From assembly GCF_000390185.1 (NCBI RefSeq), contig NZ_AQHR01000073.1, positions 60,573 to 124,572 on the forward strand: DNA of 64,000 bases, given 5' to 3'. Position numbers and translations under genes: made by a program. Of the stretch, positions 17,210 to 26,964 are shown in pieces. The stretch is from Lunatimonas lonarensis. Its GTDB lineage: Bacteria; Bacteroidota; Bacteroidia; Cytophagales; Cyclobacteriaceae. The notes beneath the pieces are model-generated. The model ran no database searches. It had not been told where the DNA came from and worked only from the letters and a program-made list of their open reading frames with translations. Every line of letters starts with the position of its first letter. Position 1 is the first letter of the stretch.

Positions 17210-18910
17210 ATGGCAGTAGGGAACTTCAGCACAGCCAACCAAACCTATCGCATGCTGATGGGAAATGGATTGATTTACTCTGTGCCTAGATTTCAACGTG
17301 ACTACAGCTGGTCTGATGAGGAATGGGATGATCTTTGGCGGGATATAGAGAATGTACTAAGCCCAGAGGGTGAATCTGCCCATTACATGGGCTATCTAGT
17401 ACTTCAGAGCCGAGATAGCAAAAATTTCGACATCATTGATGGGCAGCAACGCTTAACAACGCTAAGCATAATTGTGCTCGCGGTATTATCCAACCTCCAA
17501 AAACTAATCGAAAATGGTCAGGAGCCGGAAAATAATAAACGCAGGCAAGAACAACTCCGAAATTCATTGATTGGATACCTAGATCCTGTGACATTGATTG
17601 CCAAATCGAAACTGAACCTGAACCGCAACAACGACAATTTATATCAAAACTATTTAGTTCCATTACAGCAAGCTCCTCGGAGAAACCTGAAAGCCACTGA
17701 GCATCAAATGCGCAAGGCTTTTGAGTGGTGGCAAAATCAAACGGGCAGTAGTTTTCGTACTGGAGAAGAACTTGCAGGGTTCATCGATAGGCTTACAGAT
17801 AAACTATTCTTTACAGTCATAACTGTTTCCGATGAATTGAATGCTTACAAGGTATTTGAAACACTTAATGCACGTGGTGTTAAGCTTTCTTCTACAGATC
17901 TACTGAAGAATTATTTATTTTCCGTTGTTCACGCTCAGAATCAGGACGAACATGAACTAGCCAATTTGGAAAATCAATGGGAGCAGCTTGTCGGCAAACT
18001 TGGAAGCGAAAGTTTCCCTGATTTCTTGCGGACACACTGGAACAGCCGTAATCGATTTTTACGACATTCAGAACTTTTCAAAAGGATTCGAGATCAGATA
18101 AGGGAAAGAGGACAGGTGTTTGATTTGATCCGAAAGATGCAAACCGATGTGGATACTTATGTAGCACTCTCAAAGCCGGAAGATGAATTATGGACGACGG
18201 ATCAGAGAAATTTTATTGGAGAGTTACGAATGTTCAATGTTCGTCAGGTGTATCCACTGCTCTTAGCCGGATTTAGAAAATTTACGCCTCAAGAATTTAC
18301 CAGTCTTTTAAAAGCTGTCAGTATTATTTCATTTCGATACAACGTAATTTCAAATAATCCAACCAATGAACAAGAGAGAATTTACAACCAACTAGCGGAA
18401 AAGATCGAATCACAAAATTTGAGCGGTAGGGATTCCCTCGAGGAATTGCGGCCTCTATACGTTCATGATAGAGATTTCAAACATGCATTTTCCAATAAGA
18501 TCCTTAAAACAACCCAATCACGCAATAAAAGGGTCGCTAGATATATCCTTGTTAAACTGGAGCAGCATTTAAGTGGTAATGAACTTGACATAGATAGTGA
18601 TCGTTTCAATCTTGAGCATATCATGCCGGAGAATCTATCGGATAACTGGAGTCAGATCAGCGACCTGGATCATGAAATGTTTGTGTATCGCCTCGGTAAC
18701 CTTTGTTTGTTACTTACGGGGCAAAATAGGGAGATTGGAAACCAGGGATTTGATCAAAAACGAATCATCTACCAAAACAGCGAATTTCACCATGTGAGAA
18801 GAGTTGCAGAAGAAAATTATTTTTGGGACACTTCTCGAATCGATCAAACACAACAATGGATGTCAGCTCAAGCCACCTCAATTTGGCGTATTTCTCAATT
18901 CGATCGTTAA
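17210..18910 (+). CDS. DUF262/DUF1524 (GmrSD-like) nuclease, probable type IV restriction or anti-phage protein
   Basis: A 566-residue protein with an N-terminal DUF262 domain marked by VPRFQRDYSWSDEEWDDLW and the DGQQRLTT motif starting at Asp77, a ParB/Srx-like NTPase signature. A C-terminal DUF1524 domain carries the His-Me-type nuclease motif NLEHIMPENL with His470. This fused arrangement is that of GmrSD, which uses NTP hydrolysis to cut phage DNA with modified, for example glucosylated, cytosines, and of related anti-phage proteins. It lies 185 bp after hsdR on the same strand, forming a small defence island. Target specificity cannot be read from sequence. Confidence 0.88.
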   Translation: MAVGNFSTANQTYRMLMGNGLIYSVPRFQRDYSWSDEEWDDLWRDIENVLSPEGESAHYMGYLVLQSRDSKNFDIIDGQQRLTTLSIIVLAVLSNLQKLIENGQEPENNKRRQEQLRNSLIGYLDPVTLIAKSKLNLNRNNDNLYQNYLVPLQQAPRRNLKATEHQMRKAFEWWQNQTGSSFRTGEELAGFIDRLTDKLFFTVITVSDELNAYKVFETLNARGVKLSSTDLLKNYLFSVVHAQNQDEHELANLENQWEQLVGKLGSESFPDFLRTHWNSRNRFLRHSELFKRIRDQIRERGQVFDLIRKMQTDVDTYVALSKPEDELWTTDQRNFIGELRMFNVRQVYPLLLAGFRKFTPQEFTSLLKAVSIISFRYNVISNNPTNEQERIYNQLAEKIESQNLSGRDSLEELRPLYVHDRDFKHAFSNKILKTTQSRNKRVARYILVKLEQHLSGNELDIDSDRFNLEHIMPENLSDNWSQISDLDHEMFVYRLGNLCLLLTGQNREIGNQGFDQKRIIYQNSEFHHVRRVAEENYFWDTSRIDQTQQWMSAQATSIWRISQFDR

Positions 18911-18962
18911 CCCCTGTATAAAAAACTTGGGGCACCTTACCGATTCGATTGGCACCAAGGGG

Positions 18963-20051
18963 TCACTTGCCTTTTCTTCCGTCCTTTTTCGTTTTACCGT
19001 CTTTTTTCTTGGAAAAAAACACCTGCTTGATCCATCTGGGCAGGAATATCGCCCCCAATATGAGGTAGGGATAATAGGAAAACATTCTCCACAGAATACT
19101 GGTCACAAAGGTATATCCCCCCAAAAATTCCTTGAAAAACTGGGAAAAGAAAAACTCCGCCGTACCGCTGCTTCCTGGGGTAGGCGATATCATCATCACG
19201 ATCCACATGATGATCTGTCGGGCAAAAACTACCACGTGTTCAAAGGCCCCCAACACCTCGTACGCTGAAATCAGCGCGTTCAGCATAAGGTACCTTGCCG
19301 ACCAAATAAATACGGTGGAGAAGATAATAACCAACCAGTATTTCAGTTTTTTGCCCTTCAGCTCCCGCGATGCCTCGATGATCTGATCACCGTATTGATG
19401 GGCGTTGTACTTCCATTTTCGAAGCCACTTAATGGAAAACAGGCGGAGCAAAATCCATTTGAACACACGGGGACGATAAAACAGTGCCAACGCCATCAAG
19501 AGGGAATAAACCGCATAGAGCCCATAACTTACCCAGAACAAGAATTGCAGGCTATTTCCCAAGCGCATCTCCAGTACCCGGCTTTCGGGAAATATATAGC
19601 CCTGAGCAAAGAAAAGAATCAACGGTGCTCCAAGGACGAAAAATAGATTATCCATGATAGCGGTAAGCATCGTGAATGCCAACGCTTTGCCCAAGGGAAT
19701 TCCCTCCTTATGGAGGATAAATACGGCCACTGCCGTTCCGCCCACGATGGAGGGGGTGACCGCCGATGCAAATTCCCAAAGGATTATGACGTAGATCGAT
19801 CGAGACCAGGTCAAATGCTTATCGGTAATCTCACGAATCCGATATACATACCCAGCATCCCGAAGAAAAATGAAAAATACCGCCAACAGTAAAAAGGAAG
19901 CCGACGCATCAAAAACACCCCTCAACGTCTGCGCATTCACATTCGGATCGAAATAGAACATCAGGAACACGATGAGCAACCCAATAAATACAGGTACCCA
20001 TACTTTGTTGGGGTTGAGTGTCTTGAAAATTTCCTTATTGTCCATTTTCAT
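18963..20051 (-). CDS. Lysylphosphatidylglycerol synthase TM-region (YbhN/flippase-like) membrane protein
   Basis: A 362-residue polytopic protein with seven to eight hydrophobic helices. FASAVTPSIVGGTAVAVFILHKEG and the later PTPGSSGTAEFFFSQFF are the conserved glycine- and proline-rich signatures of the UPF0104/LPG_synthase_TM family, the membrane half of MprF-type proteins without the catalytic soluble domain. Members are thought to move lipids or lipid-linked compounds across the inner membrane; its substrate is unknown. A start at the internal Met3 (MDNKE) is equally possible. It begins six bases after the scpA stop and is likely co-transcribed with scpA. Confidence 0.85.
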   Translation of the reverse strand: MKMDNKEIFKTLNPNKVWVPVFIGLLIVFLMFYFDPNVNAQTLRGVFDASASFLLLAVFFIFLRDAGYVYRIREITDKHLTWSRSIYVIILWEFASAVTPSIVGGTAVAVFILHKEGIPLGKALAFTMLTAIMDNLFFVLGAPLILFFAQGYIFPESRVLEMRLGNSLQFLFWVSYGLYAVYSLLMALALFYRPRVFKWILLRLFSIKWLRKWKYNAHQYGDQIIEASRELKGKKLKYWLVIIFSTVFIWSARYLMLNALISAYEVLGAFEHVVVFARQIIMWIVMMISPTPGSSGTAEFFFSQFFKEFLGGYTFVTSILWRMFSYYPYLILGAIFLPRWIKQVFFSKKKDGKTKKDGRKGK

Positions 20052-20057
20052 AGGATA

Positions 20058-20804
20058 TCACGCAGGAATGGCCTCTAGCTTTTCGACCCAAAAATTATTG
20101 AATCCCTCGCCGATCGTGATGGTCACCAGAGAAAGCTGCAACAACTCCAAAATCGCCAAAAATGTGTAGATCACGAATATCTTATCCGGCTTCATCTCGA
20201 TAAACTCGCTGAACGGGATACGTGCCTGTTGCATCAGCTTATCGATGACCAGGTTTTTTTGCTGTTCGATGGTATAGGGATACTGGATGACGGTATGTTT
20301 GACATCGTCCGCCCTCGCAGCATACTTCAGCATGAGGCGTTGGTAAACCTTCAATAACCTGTATAGATCCAAATCCTGCATTTCTGCGTCTAAGTCATCC
20401 ACCTTGGCAAGTTTTTTCAGCTCTGGAAGCACATTTCCCCTTCGCCATTTTGCCAGTCTGACCCCCTCTAGGTCCGCCAGTTCCCCAACCACCGATTTGT
20501 ATTTTTTATACTCCAAAAGATGCCTGATCAAATCTTCCCGTGGGTCGATTTCTTCACCGTCTTCGTTGAGGTCGGGTCTGGGAAGCAGCATCTTTGACTT
20601 GATCTTCATCAGTGTGGCCGCAAACAGGATGAACTCGCTGGCCACTTCAATTTCCATTTTCTCCATTTCATGGATGTAGTCGAGGAAATCCTGGGTAATC
20701 TTAGAAATGGGAATGTCATAAATATCCAGCTCATCCCGCTCAATAAAGAACAGCATCAGATCAAAGGGTCCCTCAAAAAGCGGCAATTTGATTTCAAAAC
20801 TCAC
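20058..20804 (-). CDS. scpA: Segregation and condensation protein A
   Basis: A 248-residue ScpA kleisin. The start codon is GTG at 20804 (GTG AGT TTT GAA). The N-terminal helical part contains FEGPFDLMLFFIERDELDIYDIPISKITQDFLDYI, the segment that binds the SMC neck; the middle is charged; and the C-terminal winged helix (residues about 175-248) binds the SMC cap. ScpA bridges an SMC dimer with ScpB to organise and segregate the chromosome. scpB is not next to it here. A perfect -7 element TATCTTTG sits about 45 bases upstream (20849-20856, minus strand), but no TTG lies at the usual distance. Confidence 0.92.
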   Translation of the reverse strand: MSFEIKLPLFEGPFDLMLFFIERDELDIYDIPISKITQDFLDYIHEMEKMEIEVASEFILFAATLMKIKSKMLLPRPDLNEDGEEIDPREDLIRHLLEYKKYKSVVGELADLEGVRLAKWRRGNVLPELKKLAKVDDLDAEMQDLDLYRLLKVYQRLMLKYAARADDVKHTVIQYPYTIEQQKNLVIDKLMQQARIPFSEFIEMKPDKIFVIYTFLAILELLQLSLVTITIGEGFNNFWVEKLEAIPA

Positions 20805-20987
20805 TGGATACGATAATAAATTGCTAATTTTGTGCGTATATTTAAGCTCAAAGATATTACAATCTCGCTAAATCTGCTTAAGTCAAATTAAATAACCACA
20901 TTTGCGAGAGATAAGAGGCCTTTTACAGGTATAGTAAAACATTAACAGGCGATTGAAGTTTACTATTTTTACAAAGACACGCTCAAT

Positions 20988-22904
20988 ATGCAGATTCAAC
21001 CTGGACCGCTCCTAGCTCAAATACAAACTCCCGAAGACCTTAAGAAGTTCGGAAAGGATCAGTTGGTACAAATATGTGATGAACTTCGCCAGTTCATCAT
21101 CGATCAGGTATCCGTTTACGGAGGGCATTTTGGAGCTGGGCTGGGCGTAGTGGAATTGACCGTAGCGTTGCACTATGTGTTGAATACCCCGGATGACCAA
21201 TTGATCTGGGATGTAGGGCACCAAGCCTATGGACACAAGATATTGACCGGCCGACGAGACCGGTTTCACACCAACCGGGTATATAATGGCCTGTCGGGTT
21301 TTCCCAAGCGAAAAGAGAGCCCCTATGATTCGTTTGGGGTAGGACATTCCAGCACCTCCATCTCTGCGGCACTGGGAATGGCGATGGCTTCAAAATACAA
21401 AAATGAGCTAAACAGGCAACACGTTGCAGTTATTGGGGATGGTGCTCTCACCGGTGGAATGGCCTTCGAAGCCATGAACCATGCCGGTGTTTCGGACAGC
21501 AACCTGATCATCATCCTGAATGATAACTGCATGTCGATAGATCCCAATGTAGGTGCGCTAAAAGATTACCTCACCGACATCACCACCTCCCGCACCTATA
21601 ACCGGGTAAAAGATGAAGTCTGGAACCTATTGGGAAAAGTCAGTAAGTTTGGCTTCAGTGCGCAAGACGTGGTATCCAAGGTGGAGGGTGCCGTAAAATC
21701 GGCACTCCTGAACCAAAGCAATCTATTCGAATCACTGAACCTGCGTTACTTTGGCCCAGTAGATGGCCACGATGTAAACCACCTGGTAGAGATCCTAAAT
21801 GATCTCAAGCATATACAGGGTCCTAAAATACTGCACTGCGTAACGGTAAAGGGAAAAGGATATGGCCCTGCCGAAAAGGATCAAACGAAATGGCATGCCC
21901 CCGGAAAATTCGACAAGATCACCGGAGTAATCGCCAAGAAAGTCCATCAAACTCCCCAACCCCCCAAATATCAGGATGTCTTTGGCCATACGCTGGTAGA
22001 ATTGGCCAAAATGGACGATAAGGTGGTAGGTGTAACTCCTGCCATGCCGTCGGGATCGTCCATGAACATCATGATGGATGCTTTTCCAGACCGTTCATTC
22101 GATGTAGGAATTGCCGAACAACATGCCGTCACCTTTTCAGCTGGCTTGGCAACGCAAGGTCTCAAGCCGTTTTGCAATATATACAGTACGTTTATGCAAC
22201 GGGCCTATGATCAGGTAATCCACGATGTGTGCCTACAGGAACTGCCCGTTATATTTTGTTTGGACAGGGCGGGGTTTGCAGGGGCGGATGGGCCTACCCA
22301 CCACGGTGCCTATGATTTGGCCTTTTTTAGGTGCGTACCGAATCTTGTGGTGAGTTCGCCTATGAATGAACAGGAACTCCGAAACCTGATGTATTCAGCT
22401 ACCCAGTTCAATGGGCCATATTCCATTCGGTATCCCAGGGGTCAGGGTGTAATGACAGACTGGAAAACACCTTTGGAAGAGATCCCCGTCGGAAAGGGAA
22501 GATGCGTACAAGAGGGTGAAGACGTCGCCATTCTTACCATCGGTCACATTGGGAACTACGTAACCCAGGCTACTGAAATGCTGACGAAAGACGGAATTGT
22601 TCCCGCGCATTACGATATGCGTTTCGTAAAACCCTTGGATGAATCGCTCCTACACGAGGTTTTTGGAAAGTTCAAGAAAATAATAACCGTAGAGGATGGT
22701 TGCCTGATGGGGGGATTTGGTTCGGCCGTGCTGGAGTGGATGGCCGATCACGAATACCATAGCCAGGTAGTTCGTCTTGGGATACCAGATCGGGTAGTGG
22801 AACATGGGGAACAGGAGCAGTTGCATGCGGAATGTGGGTTTGACGCAAAGGGAATAGCTGCTACGGTCAGGAAGATGTTGGCTTCGGTCGCCATCCCCTA
22901 CTGA
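20988..22904 (+). CDS. dxs: 1-deoxy-D-xylulose-5-phosphate synthase
   Basis: A 638-residue Dxs, normal length. It condenses pyruvate with glyceraldehyde-3-phosphate using thiamine diphosphate, the first step of the MEP isoprenoid pathway. The ThDP-binding motif GDGALTGGMAFEAMNHAG ... NDN lies around residues 150-180. WDVGHQAYGHKILTGRRDRF and GVGHSSTSISAALGMA are the N-terminal family signatures, and the pyrimidine-domain phrase DRAGFAGADGPTHHGAYDLAF is intact. The gene is transcribed away from scpA across a 183-bp divergent gap. Confidence 0.97.
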   Translation: MQIQPGPLLAQIQTPEDLKKFGKDQLVQICDELRQFIIDQVSVYGGHFGAGLGVVELTVALHYVLNTPDDQLIWDVGHQAYGHKILTGRRDRFHTNRVYNGLSGFPKRKESPYDSFGVGHSSTSISAALGMAMASKYKNELNRQHVAVIGDGALTGGMAFEAMNHAGVSDSNLIIILNDNCMSIDPNVGALKDYLTDITTSRTYNRVKDEVWNLLGKVSKFGFSAQDVVSKVEGAVKSALLNQSNLFESLNLRYFGPVDGHDVNHLVEILNDLKHIQGPKILHCVTVKGKGYGPAEKDQTKWHAPGKFDKITGVIAKKVHQTPQPPKYQDVFGHTLVELAKMDDKVVGVTPAMPSGSSMNIMMDAFPDRSFDVGIAEQHAVTFSAGLATQGLKPFCNIYSTFMQRAYDQVIHDVCLQELPVIFCLDRAGFAGADGPTHHGAYDLAFFRCVPNLVVSSPMNEQELRNLMYSATQFNGPYSIRYPRGQGVMTDWKTPLEEIPVGKGRCVQEGEDVAILTIGHIGNYVTQATEMLTKDGIVPAHYDMRFVKPLDESLLHEVFGKFKKIITVEDGCLMGGFGSAVLEWMADHEYHSQVVRLGIPDRVVEHGEQEQLHAECGFDAKGIAATVRKMLASVAIPY

Positions 22905-23020
22905 AACATCCCTACTTCAAAGCAGTCATGTAAATGAATCGCGTGTAGTTTCCCATAGGGGATTTGGCAATAATTTTTTAACTTGGCTTCGCTTGTGTGT
23001 TTAACCAAACCTAATTCGCC

Positions 23021-24175
23021 ATGGAACCCAATAACCGAAGAAGCTTTTTAAAAAAAGCTACCCTGGCCACGACCTCGTTGGGGTTGGGGCTAATGGATCA
23101 TTCAGCTGCTTTTGCACCAAAAAAAACCAAGAATAAGCTTCCAAAATGGCGAGGATTTAACCTATTGGATTTTTTTTCGCCTGAAATGGAGCGCGGGCGA
23201 AAAAACAAAGAAGAATACCTCCGATGGATGGCAGACTGGGGGTTCGACTTTGTCCGTATTCCCATGTCCTATCCCAGTTATCTAAATTTTGATCGGACCA
23301 AGCCAATCCGGCCGGACGAAGTACTAAACTTCGATGAGGAGCGGCTGGAAGAGATTGACCGATTGGTTGACCTCAGCCACAAATACGGGCTGCACGTCAG
23401 TCTAAATCTACACCGGGCACCAGGTTTTTGTATCAATGCCGGTTTTATTGAGCCCTATAACCTCTGGGAGGATGACGAAGCCCTGGAAGCATTCTGCGCC
23501 CATTGGGAAATGTGGTCAAAACGCTACAAAAACATCTCCTCCAAAAAACTGAGCTTTGATTTGGTGAACGAGCCCTACAAGCGTCAGGATCCCAACGATC
23601 AGCATTCGCCGGGGGGGCCTGTCCCGGTGGAAGAATACCGGAAGGTTGCCAAAGCGGCATTGGCGACAATCAAAGGAATAAACAAAAAGCGCCTGGTGAT
23701 CGCCGACGGAAACGGAGGCGGAGGCATTGCGGTGCCGGAACTTGCGGATCTTGACCTACATCAAAGCTGCCGCGGATACTTCCCGATGCATATTTCCCAC
23801 CACAAAGCCTCCTGGGTGTACAAAGATCCCGATTCCCTCCCGGATCCAAGCTGGCCCGCAGCCCACAACAACACCTACTATGGTAGGGAGCAATTGGAAA
23901 AACACTATGCTCCCTGGATAGAATTGCTCAAAAAGGGCGTGGGAGTCCACTGCGGAGAATGTGGATGCTATAATAAAACCCCGCACAAGGTATTTTTGGC
24001 ATGGTTTGGCGACGTACTGGACATATTGCACGAAAACGGAATTGGGTTTGGGATTTGGGAGTTTTCCGGAACCTTCGGTGTGCTCAATTCGGGAAGAACA
24101 GATATTGCCTATGAAGACTGGTACGGGGAAAAACTAGACCGTGAAATGTTAAATCTCCTGATGAAATATGCCTGA
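23021..24175 (+). CDS. Glycoside hydrolase family 5-type enzyme with a Tat-like signal
   Basis: A 384-residue protein. The N-terminus NRRSFLKKATLATTSLGLG is a twin-arginine type signal, so export in folded form is likely. The GH5 TIM barrel is visible: FDFVRIPMSYPSYL, HVSLNLHRAPGF, then SFDLVNEPYK with the acid/base Glu184, and near the end IGFGIWEFSGTFGVLNSGR with the nucleophile Glu347. GH5 enzymes are retaining beta-glycanases or glucosidases with many specificities; the substrate cannot be assigned. The stop overlaps the following alpha/beta hydrolase start by eight bases, so both are translated from one message. Confidence 0.9.
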   Translation: MEPNNRRSFLKKATLATTSLGLGLMDHSAAFAPKKTKNKLPKWRGFNLLDFFSPEMERGRKNKEEYLRWMADWGFDFVRIPMSYPSYLNFDRTKPIRPDEVLNFDEERLEEIDRLVDLSHKYGLHVSLNLHRAPGFCINAGFIEPYNLWEDDEALEAFCAHWEMWSKRYKNISSKKLSFDLVNEPYKRQDPNDQHSPGGPVPVEEYRKVAKAALATIKGINKKRLVIADGNGGGGIAVPELADLDLHQSCRGYFPMHISHHKASWVYKDPDSLPDPSWPAAHNNTYYGREQLEKHYAPWIELLKKGVGVHCGECGCYNKTPHKVFLAWFGDVLDILHENGIGFGIWEFSGTFGVLNSGRTDIAYEDWYGEKLDREMLNLLMKYA

Positions 24176-24941
24176 TATCGCCTATCACACCAGTGGAAGC
24201 GGAAGAGACGTGGTATTGATCCACGGTTTTTGCGAAACCAAGGAAATGTGGGAGCGATTCCAGTACACACTATCCGCTAGGTACCGGGTTTCCAGCATAG
24301 ACCTACCGGGTTTTGGTGAATCAATCCTTAAAGGCACTTCCCTATCGATCGACGAAGTTGCGAAGGCCGTCAAATCCTCGCTGAGCGAGAATAATATTGT
24401 CAATCCGGTGGTTATCGGCCATTCCTTGGGGGGCTATGTTGCTCTCGCGTTGGCTGAAAGGATGGAAACCGGGCTAAGTGGCCTCTGTCTTTTCCATTCT
24501 ACCGCACTGGCAGATGACGAAGAGAAAATAAAAACCAGAAACAAAACCCTGACCTTTTTCGAAAAATATGGCACCAAGCCATTTGTGGAGTCCTTTGTGC
24601 CACAGCTTTTTGCCGAAGATAAACGGGAAACCCTAAAAGATTCCATCGAACAGCTGATCGACCGCGCCAACAAGATCCCGGTAGAGGTGTTGATGGCTTA
24701 TACCAGGGCCATGCGTGATCGTCCGGAGCGGATCGAGGTGCTTACAACCCAAACCCTCTCCAAGGCAATGATTGCAGGAGCGTTGGATACGGCCATCTCT
24801 GTAGAGAACAGTCGAAAACACAAAAAATGGGTTGACTTCTACCTAGAGCTAGCAGATACCGGGCACATGGGCATGTTCGAAAGACCAAACGAAACCCTTG
24901 CCTTTTTGGAAGAGTACCTGGAGCATTGTTTTGATGGTTGA
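24168..24941 (+). CDS. Alpha/beta hydrolase
   Basis: A 257-residue alpha/beta-hydrolase fold protein without signal peptide. The oxyanion strand VVLIHGFCETKEMWERF is followed by SIDLPGFGES and the nucleophile elbow GHSLGGYVAL (Ser of GHSLG near residue 87); the catalytic His is in DTGHMGMFERPNE near the C-terminus. It resembles the MenH/BioH-like general esterase group. It begins inside the last codons of the GH5 gene, which suggests coupled translation, though one product is exported and this one is cytoplasmic. The substrate is unknown. Confidence 0.9.
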   Translation: MPDIAYHTSGSGRDVVLIHGFCETKEMWERFQYTLSARYRVSSIDLPGFGESILKGTSLSIDEVAKAVKSSLSENNIVNPVVIGHSLGGYVALALAERMETGLSGLCLFHSTALADDEEKIKTRNKTLTFFEKYGTKPFVESFVPQLFAEDKRETLKDSIEQLIDRANKIPVEVLMAYTRAMRDRPERIEVLTTQTLSKAMIAGALDTAISVENSRKHKKWVDFYLELADTGHMGMFERPNETLAFLEEYLEHCFDG

Positions 24942-25098
24942 CCCTTCTTTCGCCAAGCTGGAAAATAAAGGAAAGATGGGAAACCAAGGCTAAGGAACTC
25001 CATTGGCCAAGGGTTTGTATAGAAAGAAAATAAAATGTTTTTTTGCCTACTGCCGGCAATGGGCGGGGCACCGATGTTTCACATAAACAAACAAATCA

Positions 25099-25977
25099 AT
25101 GGAAGAAATTTTAGATGTAACCACGATGGAAAAAATGATCGAATCAGGATGGGAATTTGCGCTTGTCGCTCTTCCAAAGATCCTTTTGGCGGTTATTTTC
25201 TATTTTATTGGTAAATACGTCATCAAATTTATCATAAAAACGATCAATAAGGTTTTTGTGAAATACGAGATTGAGCCTTCTTTGGCAACTTTTCTCGGAA
25301 GTTTCTTAAATGGGGTTTTGTATGTCTTATTGGTATTGGCGGTACTGTCTACCCTTGGGGTGGAGGTCACCGCATTTATTGCTGTACTGGGTGCCGCTGG
25401 TTTAGCGGTCGGATTGGCCCTCCAAGGGTCTCTCGCCAACTTTGCCGGGGGCGTATTGATTCTTGTGTTTAAGCCCTTTAAGGTCGGAGATACGATTGAA
25501 GCGCAGGGAACCTTGGGCTCGGTTGAGCGAATAGATATCCTGTATACCACGGTTCGGAATTTTGACAATAAGGTGGTCACCATCCCAAACGGTACGCTGG
25601 CAAACAATAACGTGACAAACTTTTCACAAAAACCGACCCGGCGGGTCGATATGTCCATAGGAGTTGCGTATGGTTCCGATATCAAAAAGATCCGAAAGAT
25701 TATTCTTGACACGCTGTCACAGGACGAACGTATTCATGCCGATCCGGCACCGGTGGTATGGTTCACGAACTTTGGGGATAGCTCACTGGACTTGACGGTG
25801 CGCTGCTGGACAGATTCGTCCAATCTTTGGCCGGTATATTGGGATAATATGGAGCGCTTGAACGAGGTATTTATTTCCGAAGGGGTTGAAATACCATTCC
25901 CCCAGCGAGATGTTCACCATATTTTTCCAGATGGAAAACTCTTGGTGGAAACAAAAAGCCAAAAGAACGAGCAGTAA
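25099..25977 (+). CDS. Small-conductance mechanosensitive channel, MscS family
   Basis: A 292-residue MscS-type channel with three N-terminal membrane helices (about residues 15-45, 65-90 and 93-125). The third, pore-lining helix has the Gly/Ala-rich pattern AFIAVLGAAGLAVGLALQGSLANFAGGVLIL of MscS. The beta-domain begins with FKVGDTIEAQGTLGSVERIDILYT and the C-terminal alpha/beta vestibule ends with IPFPQRDVHHIF, both family signatures. It opens under membrane tension and releases solutes during osmotic downshock. It stands alone, followed by a strong hairpin at 26006-26042. Confidence 0.94.
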   Translation: MEEILDVTTMEKMIESGWEFALVALPKILLAVIFYFIGKYVIKFIIKTINKVFVKYEIEPSLATFLGSFLNGVLYVLLVLAVLSTLGVEVTAFIAVLGAAGLAVGLALQGSLANFAGGVLILVFKPFKVGDTIEAQGTLGSVERIDILYTTVRNFDNKVVTIPNGTLANNNVTNFSQKPTRRVDMSIGVAYGSDIKKIRKIILDTLSQDERIHADPAPVVWFTNFGDSSLDLTVRCWTDSSNLWPVYWDNMERLNEVFISEGVEIPFPQRDVHHIFPDGKLLVETKSQKNEQ

Positions 25978-26280
25978 ACAAATTCCCCAAATTGAGGAAA
26001 AAGTGCCGGAGCCTCCACACTACCACGTTAAAGAGGCTCCGGATAAACCCTACTAAAAAAATAACCAACTGTCTAACTACCTTTACCTTCTTCACATCCC
26101 CTCAATCTCACGCACGTTACCCTCAACACAAACTACACATCCTACCTCACGATAGTTATCACTAAAATTGACATTAAAAAGTAAGCTGTTTTCAAAAATT
26201 ACCAACCAATCACTTACATACCCTATTAAAGTTCAGCATCACGCCTTCGGTTTCTCCTTGGGAAATCAGGAGACGTCCGC
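25978..26280. other. Intergenic region with one strong hairpin
   Basis: This gap between mscS and the small lipoprotein gene contains the 10-bp-stem hairpin listed separately. I see no supported gene, RNA gene or further repeat in the remaining AT-rich sequence. Confidence 0.6.
26006..26042 (-). terminator. Terminator hairpin, possibly bidirectional
   Basis: CCGGAGCCTC (26006-26015) and GAGGCTCCGG (26033-26042) form a perfect 10-bp stem with a 17-base loop. On the minus strand the stem is followed closely by CACTTTTTCC, so it can stop transcripts from the small lipoprotein gene at 26281-26535; on the plus strand it lies 29 bases after mscS but lacks a T-tract. Confidence 0.6.
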
Positions 26281-26535
26281 TCAAGGGATCCGCTTTGCCC
26301 CATAGTGACTTAGCGTGGGCTGTATTTGTCTCACGTTTACCACTTCCTGTTGGACCAGTGTCAATGCAATGAGGTCAATCTCTTCAAAAATCGACAACAC
26401 TTCACTGCCCCGTTCCGCAGAAATTGGATCTGGTAAATGGTTGGTTACGCTATCTTCGGAATGACAGGAGACTCCCAATACCAGAATACCAAGCACCAGT
26501 AAAGACTGGAAATATGTTCGGAAAATTTTCATCAC
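26281..26535 (-). CDS. Small putative lipoprotein
   Basis: An 84-residue protein starting MMKIFRTYFQSLLVLGILVLGVSC, a lipoprotein signal with lipobox GVSC (Cys24). The mature 60 residues have no motif that I recognise, with a helical stretch around EVLSIFEEIDLIALTLVQQEVVNVRQ. Met1 or Met2 may be the start. A terminator-like hairpin lies about 240 bases downstream on its strand. Signal peptide and isolated position support a real gene, but no homologous family is recognised. Confidence 0.55.
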   Translation of the reverse strand: MMKIFRTYFQSLLVLGILVLGVSCHSEDSVTNHLPDPISAERGSEVLSIFEEIDLIALTLVQQEVVNVRQIQPTLSHYGAKRIP

Positions 26536-26964
26536 CTTACCGTTTGAAAGGCGGCTGTTATCATTATTTCACAATAAAAATATTCGAGAATTTCCGAATT
26601 TCATAACAAAAAACCGCTTTTTTACGATTGAATATTGATAAAACATATATGTAGTTTCGAATTACAAAAAATTATGTTTGGATTTTTGAAATAGGCACTT
26701 TTATGTTTTTCCCATAAAAAAAAATGCCTGTTATTTTGGATTTCCTACTAAAACAGAGAAATAGACAGCAGAATCCATTCAAAATAGCTAGTTTTTTCTT
26801 TCGAAAGTATCACTTAAATGAACCAGGGAACAACCTGCTTTGATTTTGGAGTCAATTCTACATATTGTATGCATGAGGTAAAAATCTTGGCTATTCACTT
26901 ACAAAGGAGACAGATAAGTCCTAAAAACCCATTGAACACGGAGTTGACTACCCATCAGGTGAAC
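26536..26964. other. AT-rich intergenic region without recognised genes
   Basis: About 430 bases of AT-rich sequence. It contains one imperfect hairpin with outer arms AGGCA (26693-26697) and TGCCT (26725-26729) enclosing A- and T-rich runs. I see no coding or RNA gene. Confidence 0.5.
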
